Part shown: piece after piece, positions 35,432 through 43,854 of the stretch
Layout of the letters: every line of letters starts with the position of its first letter
Numbering within the stretch: the stretch's first letter is position 1
Assembly (NCBI GenBank): GCA_963757185.1
Contig: CAVWQI010000010.1
Span: 186,001 to 250,000, forward strand
Origin: JAQBQB01 sp963757185
GTDB taxonomy: Bacteria > Gemmatimonadota > Gemmatimonadetes > Gemmatimonadales > Gemmatimonadaceae
Length of the DNA: 64,000 bases
Direction: 5' to 3'
Program-made: the position numbers and the translations under genes
The notes under the pieces: model-generated
Told to the model about the DNA's origin: nothing
The model's input: only the letters and a program-made list of their open reading frames with translations
Databases searched by the model: none

Positions 35432-36563
35432 CGCGGCCTCCCCCCCGGTCGGCGAGCGCGAGCGCCATGTCGGCCACGCGGCCCGCGGCACCGGGCTGCC
35501 CCAACGAGGCGCGAACCCGCGCGAGTCCCTCGATCATCACGCGCCGTTCCGCGCTGCCGCGGTCGAGGAGCGGCATGAGCGCGTCGGCGACCGCCGACGG
35601 CTGAAACGCGTCCTGCACGAACTCAGGCGCGACGCGCGTGCCGGCCACGACGTTCACGAGACCGATATTCGAGATCTTCACCAACCGCCTGGCCGCGGCA
35701 TATGTGAGGCGGCTGGTGCGATACGCCACGGCGAGCGGGCAGCCCGCGACCGCGGCCTCGAGCGTTGTCGTGCCGCTCTTGCAGAGGGCCGCGTCAGCCG
35801 CGCGGAGAATCGTGAACGAGGCCGATCGGACCGTCGGAAACGGACATCGCCGCGAATCCAGCTCCACATGAGGCGCCGCGCTGACGATGACCCGCACCGA
35901 CGGGTCGCGGCGCTGAAGCTCGCGCGCCGTCTCGACGAACCCGTCCAGGTGGCGGCGGATCTCCTGCGCGCGGCTCCCGGGAAAGAGCGCGAGCACCCGG
36001 GCATCGTCCGAGAGGCCGAGGCTTCGCCGAGCGTCGCATCGATCGGGGAGTTGGTCGAGGCGGTCGAGCAACGGGTGTCCCACGAACGTCGCGTCGATGT
36101 GGTGCGCGCGCAGCAGCGGTTCCTCGAACGGCAGAATCGCCGCCGCCTTCGTCACGGTCTTGGCGAGACGCGCCAGCCGGTCGGCGCCCCACGCCCAGAC
36201 CTGCGGCGTGACGTAGTAGAGGACGGGCACTCCGGCCGCGGCCGCCGCGTCCGCGACCTTCATGTTGAACGTCGGATAGTCGATCAGAACGACGAGCGCC
36301 ACGTCGCCGCTCTTGATTCGGCGCGCGAGGCTTCGCAGCAGCGCCCAATGCTTCGGCACGTGCTGAAGCACCTCGATGAACCCCATCACGGCGAGCTGCT
36401 CGACGTGCTCGACGAGCTCCACGCCCGCGGCGCGCATCTCGTCGCCGCCGATGCCGACGGCGTGGAAGCGTCCGGTCGCCCCGCGCGCCGCGAGCTCACG
36501 CATCACGCGCGCCGCGTGCAAATCGCCGGAAACCTCTCCGGCGACGAACAGAATTTCACGCAC
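35421..36563 (-). CDS. lpxB: Lipid-A-disaccharide synthase
   Basis: LpxB joins lipid X and UDP-diacylglucosamine to form the lipid A disaccharide. The 380-residue GT19 enzyme begins ILFVAGEVSGDLHAARVM and has GFIEVLQHVPKH, YYVTPQVWAWGADRLARL, FVGHPLLDRL and LALFPGSRAQEIRRHLD. The Gfo/Idh gene lies immediately upstream (8-base overlap). Confidence 0.96.
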   Translation of the reverse strand: MREILFVAGEVSGDLHAARVMRELAARGATGRFHAVGIGGDEMRAAGVELVEHVEQLAVMGFIEVLQHVPKHWALLRSLARRIKSGDVALVVLIDYPTFNMKVADAAAAAGVPVLYYVTPQVWAWGADRLARLAKTVTKAAAILPFEEPLLRAHHIDATFVGHPLLDRLDQLPDRCDARRSLGLSDDARVLALFPGSRAQEIRRHLDGFVETARELQRRDPSVRVIVSAAPHVELDSRRCPFPTVRSASFTILRAADAALCKSGTTTLEAAVAGCPLAVAYRTSRLTYAAARRLVKISNIGLVNVVAGTRVAPEFVQDAFQPSAVADALMPLLDRGSAERRVMIEGLARVRASLGQPGAAGRVADMALALADRGGGRDGH

Positions 36564-37599
36564 GAACGCCTGCCGCGCCGGCCAGCGCGTCGCTCGCCAT
36601 CACCCCAGGCGGCAGGCCGCCAAGACGGGCGCCCGCTCGCTCGATGTCGTGGACGATCGAAAGCGCGACGGCAAGCGCCTCGCGGCCGTCGTCGCCCGTG
36701 ACCGGCGGCGGCCCGTCGCCGCTCACCGCTCGGACGAAAGCCTCCAGCTCGAGCCGCAGCGGTTCCCCTTCCGTCGCGTCGATCGCGATGCGCTCGACGT
36801 ACGACTCGATCGCTTGCGCGCCGCGCGCGTCGCGGACGAGCGCCGCGAGGTCCACGTCGCGCCGAAGACGGTAGATCTCGCCGGTGCCGGCCGCGAGGTC
36901 GAGCGACAGATATCCGCTCTGTTGGAAGATCCGCAGCTTGCGCATGCGCTCGCGCGACACGCGGCTCGCCGTGATGTTCGCGACGGCGCCCGAATCGAAC
37001 GTGAGCCGGGCGTTGGCGATGTCCACGAACGGCGTCAGCACGGGCACTCCCACCGCCGCCACCGACGCCACACCCCCACCGACAAAAGTTCGCACCAGAT
37101 CAATGTCGTGGATCATCAAGTCGAGCACGACGGCGACGTCCGACCCGCGCGGGTTGAACGGCGCGAGACGGTCGCTCTCGATGAACCGTGGCGACTCGAC
37201 GTACGGCAACGCGCCCCGCACCGCGCGGTTGAATCGTTCGATGTGCCCGGTCTGAACCACCGCCCCGGTGCGCTTGGCGATCGCGAGCAGCGCGTCCGCT
37301 TCGTCGAGGGTCGCCGCGATCGGCTTCTCGACCAGCACGTGAAGTCCCCGCTCGAGCGCCGGCGCGGCCACCGCGAAATGCGCGGGCGTCGGCACCGCGA
37401 TCGTGACCGCCTGGACGTCGTCCAGCAGCGCGTCCAACGACGCGAACGCCTTCACGCCCAACTCCGACGCGACCGTCGCCGCCCGCGCCGAATCCGAGTC
37501 GTTAAATCCGACGAGCGTCGCCCCCGGTACGTCGCGCAGAATTCGCGTGTGGTGAAAGCCGAGCGCTCCCGCGCCGACGACCCCGACCCGGATCGTCAT
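36556..37599 (-). CDS. Gfo/Idh/MocA family oxidoreductase in the lpxA-lpxB interval
   Basis: The 347-residue protein has the NAD(P)-binding start RVGVVGAGALGFHHTRIL, the family EKP motif (HVLVEKPIAATLDEADALL), GHIERFNRA and a DLMIHDIDLVRTF segment with the conserved histidine. Its location between lpxA and lpxB, with overlaps on both sides, points to a lipid A or UDP-GlcNAc-related substrate. GnnA, which oxidises UDP-GlcNAc for 3-amino lipid A in Acidithiobacillus and Leptospira, belongs to this family. The partner aminotransferase GnnB is not here, so that assignment is a hypothesis. Confidence 0.85.
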   Translation of the reverse strand: MTIRVGVVGAGALGFHHTRILRDVPGATLVGFNDSDSARAATVASELGVKAFASLDALLDDVQAVTIAVPTPAHFAVAAPALERGLHVLVEKPIAATLDEADALLAIAKRTGAVVQTGHIERFNRAVRGALPYVESPRFIESDRLAPFNPRGSDVAVVLDLMIHDIDLVRTFVGGGVASVAAVGVPVLTPFVDIANARLTFDSGAVANITASRVSRERMRKLRIFQQSGYLSLDLAAGTGEIYRLRRDVDLAALVRDARGAQAIESYVERIAIDATEGEPLRLELEAFVRAVSGDGPPPVTGDDGREALAVALSIVHDIERAGARLGGLPPGVMASDALAGAAGVRA

Positions 37600-38375
37600 C
37601 CCACCACCGATCCGCGGTCGCTGCGGTCGAAGAACGCGAGGAACTCGCTGATCTGCGGATATGGGTGAAGCTCGGCAGCCGCCCGCTCGCGCGCCTGCGT
37701 GAGATTCAACCCCGACTTGAAGAACAGCCGGTAGGCGCGCTTGAGCTCTCGGCGCACCTCTTCGGGAATCCCGTTTCGCTCGAGACCCTTGGTGTTGAGG
37801 CCATACAGCTTGATCGGGTTGCCCACCGCTTTCACGTACGGCGGAACGTCCTTCGCCACGCGCGAGCATCCGCCGATGAAGCAGTAGCCGCCGATCGTCG
37901 CGAACTGGTGTACGGCGACGAGGCCGCTCAAGATCGCCTTCGAGTCGATCGTGACGTGCCCGGCCAACTGCGTGCCGTTCGAGATGATCACGCCGTCGCC
38001 GATGTGACAATCGTGCGCCAGGTGCACGTACGACATCAGGAAGCAGTGCTTCCCCACGGTCGTCTTGAACGACTGCGTCGTGCCGCGGTTGATCGTTGTG
38101 TACTCGCGGATCACCGTGCCGTCGCCGATCTCCACCGTCGTCGGCTCGCCCTTGTACTTGAGATCCTGCGGATCGCCGCCGAGCACCGTGCCCACGCCGA
38201 CCTTCACGTCGCGGCCGAGGCAGACGTTGCGCTCGAGGACGGCGCGCGTCGCGATCACGGAGCCGGGACCGATCGTGCAGTTCTCTCCCACGATCGCGAA
38301 CGGCCCGATCTCGACGTCGTCGGCGACGACGGCGCTCGGATGCACGATCGCGCTCGGGTGAATCAATGCGCTCAT
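37596..38375 (-). CDS. lpxA: UDP-N-acetylglucosamine acyltransferase
   Basis: LpxA adds the first 3-hydroxyacyl chain to UDP-GlcNAc. The 259-residue left-handed beta-helix protein shows hexapeptide repeats from IHPSAIVHPSAVVADDVEIGPFAIV, the family motif LGGDPQDLKYKGEPT and the catalytic-histidine region YVHLAHDCHIGDG. The C-terminal helical region contains AYRLFFKSGLNLTQA. The start overlaps the lpxC-fabZ stop (ATGA). Confidence 0.97.
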   Translation of the reverse strand: MSALIHPSAIVHPSAVVADDVEIGPFAIVGENCTIGPGSVIATRAVLERNVCLGRDVKVGVGTVLGGDPQDLKYKGEPTTVEIGDGTVIREYTTINRGTTQSFKTTVGKHCFLMSYVHLAHDCHIGDGVIISNGTQLAGHVTIDSKAILSGLVAVHQFATIGGYCFIGGCSRVAKDVPPYVKAVGNPIKLYGLNTKGLERNGIPEEVRRELKRAYRLFFKSGLNLTQARERAAAELHPYPQISEFLAFFDRSDRGSVVG

Positions 38376-39640
38376 TTGTCTCGCACCACCGCGCCCATCT
38401 CCGCCTCGCAGACGACCTGACCATCCACCTTCGCGACACCGGACATCTTGCACATCATTCCGCGCACCTGCAGCACCTCGAGCTCGAACCGAATCTGGTC
38501 GCCAGGCCTCACCGGCCGCCGGAACTTCACGTTGTTGAGCGACGTGAAATACACGACCTTCGACGACGGATCGGGCACGGAGCCCATGAGCAGCATCCCG
38601 CCGACCTGCGCCATCGCTTCGATGATCAGTACGCCGGGCATGATCGGATGACCCGGGAAGTGCCCCTGAAAGAACGGCTCGTTGATCGTGACGTTCTTGA
38701 GTCCGACGACGCGCTTTTCGTCCATCTCGAGGATCCGATCCACGAGCAGAAAGGGATATCGGTGCGCCAATGCCTTCATGATGTCTTCGATCTCGATCAC
38801 GGTCTTCTCCTTCGCGGCGTCTTGCATCGCCCGAACCAGTTGAACCGTCCCGCGGTGACTCGGCTTGATCGCCCTGACCCGCGCCCGTACTCGCATCCCG
38901 GCGAGGGCGAGATCCCCCAGGCAATCCAGGGTCTTGTGTCGCACGAACTCGTCGGGCCAACGCAGCGGCGAGCCCCCGCCCACCACCGCCGTGTCGTCGA
39001 GGACGACCGCGTTCTCGAGCGACGCGCCCTGAATGAGCCCCATCGACCGGAGCGCGTCGACCTCGCGTACGAAACCGAACGTCCGCGCCGGACCGATCTC
39101 CGTGGCGAACGCGTCGCGGGCGGGGCGGTACGAGCAACGCTGCACGCCGATCATCGGATGCGGAAAGTCGATCGTCACGTCCAACTCGAGCTCGCGCGAG
39201 GGAGTCACGTCATAGCGCGACTCGCCGTCGGCGAACGTCATCGGCTTGCGTAGCACGAGGTACTGCACTTCGCCCGGTTGCTCCAGCACGCCGGCGGTCA
39301 CGAGAGCGTCGACGAACGGCGCCGCGCTGCCGTCCATGATCGGCGGCTCTGGCCCATCCAACCGAATCTCGACGTCGTCGAATCCACAGCCCGCGACGGC
39401 CGCGAGCACGTGCTCCACCGTATGCACCGACACCGGATCGTTCCCGAGCTGCGTGTGCCGTTCCGTGAGCAGCGCGTGCTCGGCGAGCGCCGGAATCGTC
39501 GGCGCCCCTTCGAGATCAATCCGCCTGAAGCTGATGCCGGCGCCGCTCGGCGCCGGATGGAATTGCAGGCAGCACGGTTCCCCCAGGTGCAGCCCGACCC
39601 CGTCGAGCGACACCGGGTGAGCAATCGTGCGACGATTCAT
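38372..39640 (-). CDS. lpxC: Bifunctional UDP-3-O-acyl-GlcNAc deacetylase / 3-hydroxyacyl-ACP dehydratase (LpxC-FabZ fusion)
   Basis: The 422-residue protein joins two enzymes. Residues 1-270 are LpxC, with zinc ligands in SVHTVEHVLAA (His77) and RHKTLDCLGDL (His235, Asp239) and the catalytic-type His262 in KPSHRGT. Residues 280-422 are FabZ, with LAHRYPFLLVDRI, FFQGHFPGHPIMPGVLIIEAMAQ (catalytic His327, Glu341) and FTSLNNVKFRRPVRPGD. The fusion is known from Bacteroidetes and related groups and links committed lipid A synthesis to fatty acid supply. The linker is only about ten residues. Confidence 0.95.
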   Translation of the reverse strand: MNRRTIAHPVSLDGVGLHLGEPCCLQFHPAPSGAGISFRRIDLEGAPTIPALAEHALLTERHTQLGNDPVSVHTVEHVLAAVAGCGFDDVEIRLDGPEPPIMDGSAAPFVDALVTAGVLEQPGEVQYLVLRKPMTFADGESRYDVTPSRELELDVTIDFPHPMIGVQRCSYRPARDAFATEIGPARTFGFVREVDALRSMGLIQGASLENAVVLDDTAVVGGGSPLRWPDEFVRHKTLDCLGDLALAGMRVRARVRAIKPSHRGTVQLVRAMQDAAKEKTVIEIEDIMKALAHRYPFLLVDRILEMDEKRVVGLKNVTINEPFFQGHFPGHPIMPGVLIIEAMAQVGGMLLMGSVPDPSSKVVYFTSLNNVKFRRPVRPGDQIRFELEVLQVRGMMCKMSGVAKVDGQVVCEAEMGAVVRDK

Positions 39641-40718
39641 TTTGTATCGGGTGTGGAATCGAGCAGGCGCTCGATGCGGCGAATGAGGCTGGGAAGCTTG
39701 AACAACGCGGCTTGGGCCCGCAGCGCCTCCTTGTGGGGGCGCGCCGGATAACCGGACCACGTTTCACCGGCAGGAATATCGCCAAAGACACCGGCTTGCG
39801 CAGCAAGGCGAGCCCCGGCGCCGATCGTATGGTGCCCGGACACGCCCACCTGCCCCAGGAGCATCGCGCCGTCCTCCACGCGCGCCGACCCGGCGATCCC
39901 CACTTGCGCCATGATGAGGCACAGTTTTCCGATGCGGACGTTGTGGGCGATCTGCACGAGGTTGTCGATCTTCGTCCCCGCCCCGACGACCGTGTCGTCG
40001 ATGCTCCCGCGGTCGATCGTCGAGTTGGCGCCGATTTCGACGTCGTCCTCGATCAGGCATCGCCCGACGTGCGGGATCTTGAGGTGCGCGCCGCCCCCCC
40101 TTTCTGCACGTAGCCGAATCCGTCGGAGCCGATTCTGGCCCCCGCGTGGACGATCACGCGCCGACCGATCTGCGATCCGGCGTAGATCGTTACCGCGGGA
40201 TAGACGCGCGAGTCGTCGCCGATTTCCACTCCTTCGCCGACAACCGAGTGCGCGCCGACGATGACGCGATCGCCGAGTGCGGCGCGATCGCCGATGACCG
40301 CGTAGGGCCCGATCGAGACGTCCCGGCCCAACCGCGCTCCGCGCCCGATGATCGCCGTTTGATGCACACCAACTTCCGCCTCGGCCGGGCGATGAAACCG
40401 CGGCAGCAACGAGAGCAGCGCCTCCTGCGGCTGGTCGACCACCACGCGGCTCGCCTGCCCCGGCGTCTCCGCCAACTCGGGCGACACGAGCACCACGCCG
40501 GCCCGCGACGCGCTGAACGCCGCCGCGTACTTGGCGGCGCCGAGGAAGCTCAGATCCGTGGGACAGGCGCGGTCCAATGGCGCCACGCCGCGGATGGTCG
40601 CCGCCGGATCGCCGATCAACCGGCCGCCGACTGCCTCCGCAATAGCCGCGGCGGTGAGGACGACACCGCCCTCACCGCCGCTGATCGTCCTCGACTTGGT
40701 CGTCGGGTCGTCCGTCAC
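39637..40718 (-). CDS. lpxD: UDP-3-O-acylglucosamine N-acyltransferase, frame broken at a G7 tract
   Basis: The N-terminal part (GTG 40718 to about 40100) has LTAAAIAEAVGGRLIGDPAATIRGVAPLDRA and hexapeptide repeats to SDGFGYVQK. There a G7 tract (C7 at 40094-40100 on the + strand) breaks the frame and a stop follows at 40053. The rest continues without loss in another frame: LKIPHVGRCLIEDDVEIGANSTIDRG, then VQIAHNVRIGKLCLIMAQVGIAGS with the catalytic His region, to 39637. One added G gives an intact 360-residue LpxD. Since LpxD is essential for normal lipid A, a consensus error is more likely than a real null allele. Confidence 0.88.
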
Positions 40719-41326
40719 CGCGTCGGCGGTCTCGGCTTCGTCACGCCGGCAGGCGCGGCTGGGGCTCCGCCCTTGGCGGCGGCTGGAATCACCGGCGCCT
40801 TGGTGGCCCGCAAGCGCGAAATCGCCTTGTCCGTGATGTCCAGATTCTTGTCCGCCGACACGATCGGGGTCTGTCCCGGATCGTTCATGAGGATCATCGA
40901 GTAGTTGCCTTCTTCGCGCAGATCGTCGAGCACCTTCTTCACCATGTCGGTGATCGGCGCCAGCACTTCCTGCTTGCGCTGGTCGTACTGCTGCTGGAAC
41001 TGCGTGTTCTTGGTTTGAAGATCCTGCTCGAGCGCCTGGAGCGCCTTCGTCTCCTTGTCCTTCTGGGCGGGCGTCATCGTCGGCTCGTCCTTCTGGAACT
41101 TCGTCAACCGCGCGTTGACGGAATCCCGAAGCTTCGCCAGCTGCGCCTCGAACGCGTTGCCTTCACGCTGGAGAATGGCCGTCGCGGAATCGCGCCCCGG
41201 AGCCGCCTCCATGAGAGCAGATGTGTTGACATAGGCGATCTTCATCGGCCCCTGCGCGCGGCCGACCGCGACTAGGCCGACAGTGGGAACGAGCGCAACC
41301 AAGGTCGCGCGCACGATCGAGTACAT
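40715..41326 (-). CDS. skp: OmpH/Skp-family periplasmic chaperone
   Basis: The 203-residue protein has a signal peptide (cleavage near VGRAQ), the Skp start KIAYVNTSALMEAAPG, and a long helical hairpin (AFEAQLAKLRDSVNARLTKFQK... to QQYDQRKQEVLAPI) that forms the tentacles. An Ala/Pro-rich tail ends it. It escorts outer-membrane proteins to BamA, which is coded immediately upstream. Confidence 0.93.
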   Translation of the reverse strand: MYSIVRATLVALVPTVGLVAVGRAQGPMKIAYVNTSALMEAAPGRDSATAILQREGNAFEAQLAKLRDSVNARLTKFQKDEPTMTPAQKDKETKALQALEQDLQTKNTQFQQQYDQRKQEVLAPITDMVKKVLDDLREEGNYSMILMNDPGQTPIVSADKNLDITDKAISRLRATKAPVIPAAAKGGAPAAPAGVTKPRPPTR

Positions 41327-41341
41327 TAGTAAACTCGCTTT

Positions 41342-43774
41342 TTAGAAGATGTTGCCGAACTTGAAGTGCACCTGCCAACCCGGTGCCGGCTGACCCAGCG
41401 AATTGGTCTTGTCGAACCCGTATCCCAAATCGACCCCGAGAGGACCCAGCGGCGTCACCAGCGACGCGCCGAAACCGGCGCCGCGGAACAACTGCGTCGG
41501 GTCGAAGTCGCGGGGACGCTGCCACAGGTTGCCCGCATCGTAGAAGGTGTCGAAGTAGAGCTGCTGGTTCATGCGAATTCCCAGCTCCGCCGTCGCCCGG
41601 AAAAAGGCGTTGCCGAATGACGACCGCTGCGCTTGGAGCTGATCCGCGTTGGGGACGTACCCGAACGGCGTGATCGAGAACTCGGGGTAGCCGCGCAGAG
41701 GCTCGCCGTACTGCACGCCGCCCATCGTGAACGACTGGGAGACGAAGAACGGTCCCGGATCTCCGAACACCGCGCCCGCCTTGGCCGTCAGCCCGAGGAC
41801 CACCTGCGCCGGCTCCGCACCGATCGACTTTCCGAGCGTGGCGATCGGCGTGTACCCGTGCATCTCCGTCGTGAGACGCTGGAAGCTCGCCGTTCCGCCG
41901 AGCGGACCGCCGTTGAGCTGGAGCGACACGTTCTCATGGACGCCGGCCACCGGGAACGGCATTCCCAGCCGCGTGTCGTGGTCGAGCTGCATGCCGAGCG
42001 TCGACCGGAAACAGCCGTTGCATTGGATCGTCGCCACCAGTCCGTCGCCGCCGTATTTCACCTTCTCGCCGCCGTAGCTCGTGTAGAACCGGGTCGACCG
42101 GGAGTTGAACACGGGGAAGCCGAACTGCAGCTGGCCGCCCGTCGTGACGGACTGGCCGATGTCGCGGATGATGAAGCGCGACTGTTGGTGATAAGCCGAA
42201 ATCGTCCCCGACACGTTCGACTGTTTGATGCGGGGATCGCTGTAGCTCATCGAGAAGTCTTTGATGTACTGACCGAACTGCCACTGCAGCGAGCCGCGTT
42301 TGCACTCGCCGAAGAGGTTCGGCTGATCGAAGCCGACGAATCCACCGAGGCCCGTGCCCTGACCCACCGACGCGCCGAAGTTCACGTTTCCGGTGCGCTT
42401 CTCCTTGACGTGGAAAATCAGGTCGATGTCGCCCTTGTCGTTGATCGGCCGCGTCTCGGGGACGGGCATGTCCTGCTCGAAGAACCCGAGGTTGGCGATG
42501 TTTCGATAGCTGTCGATGAAACGCTGCTTGTTGAACACGTCGCCCGGCACGACGAACAGCTGATCGCGAATGCACGTTTCAGTCGTGACGTCGTTGCCGA
42601 GGATGTCCACGCGGTTGATGATCGCCGGTGTGCGCTCGTCGATCTCCCAGCGCAGATCGACAGTCGGGACGGAATCGGCGCCCACTTTGTGGCGCTCGAC
42701 GACCGGGGCGATGCTCGCGTAGATGTAGCCCTGGTCCTCGTAGGCGTCGCGGACCCTGTCTGTCGCCGCGTCCCACGCCGACTGGTCGAAGACCCCTTTA
42801 GGAGCCGCGCCTCGGCCCAGGATTCCCTTCGCTACCTGTCCCATCGTCTTGCTTCGTTCTCCGAAGGGATAGAACAGCGCGATCTGGTCGCTCGAGAATA
42901 CCTTCGAGCCGTTGACCTCGAAGCTCCCGATCCGGTATTGGGGCCCTTCCTGGACGGTCAGGCGAACCAGCGCCTTTCCCTCCTTCCGATCGACGATGAG
43001 GGTGTCCTTCACCACCTGCATGTCGATGTAGCCGTGCGAGGCGTACAGCTCCGGAATCGACTTGGAAATATCCTCGTTGAACTTGTCCTGGTCGAACTCA
43101 CCCTTGTTCCACCAGAAGAAGCCCTCAGGGCTGGTGCTCATCGCGCCGACGATCTGCTTCGTCGTCAGGGCCTTGTTCCCCTCGACCTGAACGCCCGAAA
43201 TCGCCAGTCGGCGCCCCTCGTCGACCCGGAAAACGAGAGTGGTCGCGGCGCCGTTCTTGACGGTGTCCACGACCACTTTGGCCAGGAAATAACCCTCTGC
43301 TTGGTAGAGCGAATCGATTCGGGCGACGTCCTTCGCGACCTGCGCCGGGTTGATCGGCTTTCCGATCAAGATGTCCACCCGGTCCTTCACGGACGACGCG
43401 GACACCTTTTCAGCTCCGACGACCGAAACCTCGCTGAGAATCCGCCGCTCGGTGAGGTTGAAGATCAGGACGCTCTTGCCGTCGATGATCTCGCAGACGG
43501 CCGTCCCGTTCGCCTCGAAGTTGTTCGTGGCGTAGAGGTTCTTGAGGGCCTGGGTGACGATCCGCCCGCTGATCGTCGACTTTGGTGCGATTCCAATGTC
43601 CGACCTGACATCCCCTTCCGGGATCCGGGACAGGCCGCGAAACGCGACGCTGTCGGGAGTCGCACAGGGTCCTGTCGCGGCACTCGCAGCGGCTGGCGAT
43701 GGCTGTTGAGCATGGACGGCCGGGAGGGCCGCGACCACGCCGATGAAGCTGGCTAGTAGGCGCGCAGGTCGCAT
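41342..43774 (-). CDS. bamA: Outer membrane protein assembly factor BamA
   Basis: The 810-residue protein has a signal peptide ending near AVHAQQ and about five POTRA domains (e.g. FRGLSRIPEGDVRSDIGI, IEVQGNKALTTKQI-type ISGVQVEGNKALTTKQIVGAM, NRVDILGNDVTTE). A C-terminal 16-strand barrel follows (NVNFGASVGQGTGLGGFVGFDQPNLFGECKRG onward), ending in phenylalanine (FKFGNIF), the usual outer-membrane signal. It inserts beta-barrel proteins, including LptD. The bamA-skp-lpxD order is classical. Confidence 0.96.
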   Translation of the reverse strand: MRPARLLASFIGVVAALPAVHAQQPSPAAASAATGPCATPDSVAFRGLSRIPEGDVRSDIGIAPKSTISGRIVTQALKNLYATNNFEANGTAVCEIIDGKSVLIFNLTERRILSEVSVVGAEKVSASSVKDRVDILIGKPINPAQVAKDVARIDSLYQAEGYFLAKVVVDTVKNGAATTLVFRVDEGRRLAISGVQVEGNKALTTKQIVGAMSTSPEGFFWWNKGEFDQDKFNEDISKSIPELYASHGYIDMQVVKDTLIVDRKEGKALVRLTVQEGPQYRIGSFEVNGSKVFSSDQIALFYPFGERSKTMGQVAKGILGRGAAPKGVFDQSAWDAATDRVRDAYEDQGYIYASIAPVVERHKVGADSVPTVDLRWEIDERTPAIINRVDILGNDVTTETCIRDQLFVVPGDVFNKQRFIDSYRNIANLGFFEQDMPVPETRPINDKGDIDLIFHVKEKRTGNVNFGASVGQGTGLGGFVGFDQPNLFGECKRGSLQWQFGQYIKDFSMSYSDPRIKQSNVSGTISAYHQQSRFIIRDIGQSVTTGGQLQFGFPVFNSRSTRFYTSYGGEKVKYGGDGLVATIQCNGCFRSTLGMQLDHDTRLGMPFPVAGVHENVSLQLNGGPLGGTASFQRLTTEMHGYTPIATLGKSIGAEPAQVVLGLTAKAGAVFGDPGPFFVSQSFTMGGVQYGEPLRGYPEFSITPFGYVPNADQLQAQRSSFGNAFFRATAELGIRMNQQLYFDTFYDAGNLWQRPRDFDPTQLFRGAGFGASLVTPLGPLGVDLGYGFDKTNSLGQPAPGWQVHFKFGNIF

Positions 43775-43791
43775 AATCCCGCAATATACAC

Positions 43792-43838
43792 AAAAAACAC
43801 CCGGTCAGGTCCCGCAAATCGCGGGCTCCTGCCGGGTG
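43792..43838 (-). terminator. Intrinsic terminator after clpC
   Basis: On the - strand CACCCGG...CCGGGTG encloses an inner CCCGC/GCGGG stem and is followed by T6 (43792-43797). It separates the mcsA-mcsB-clpC unit from bamA. The 17-base stretch between it and bamA (43775-43791) contains TATATT near 43783, a possible -10 for bamA. Confidence 0.88.
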
Positions 43839-43854
43839 CAAGACTTCGAATTCT

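Noticed and set aside
39637..39957. 106-codon frame as an independent acyltransferase-like gene
   Set aside because: It is the C-terminal end of LpxD; hexapeptide repeats continue upstream of its ATG to the frame break.
43775..43791. bamA promoter with TATATT as -10
   Set aside because: No acceptable -35 at 16-18 bases was found, so it is mentioned but not called as a promoter feature.
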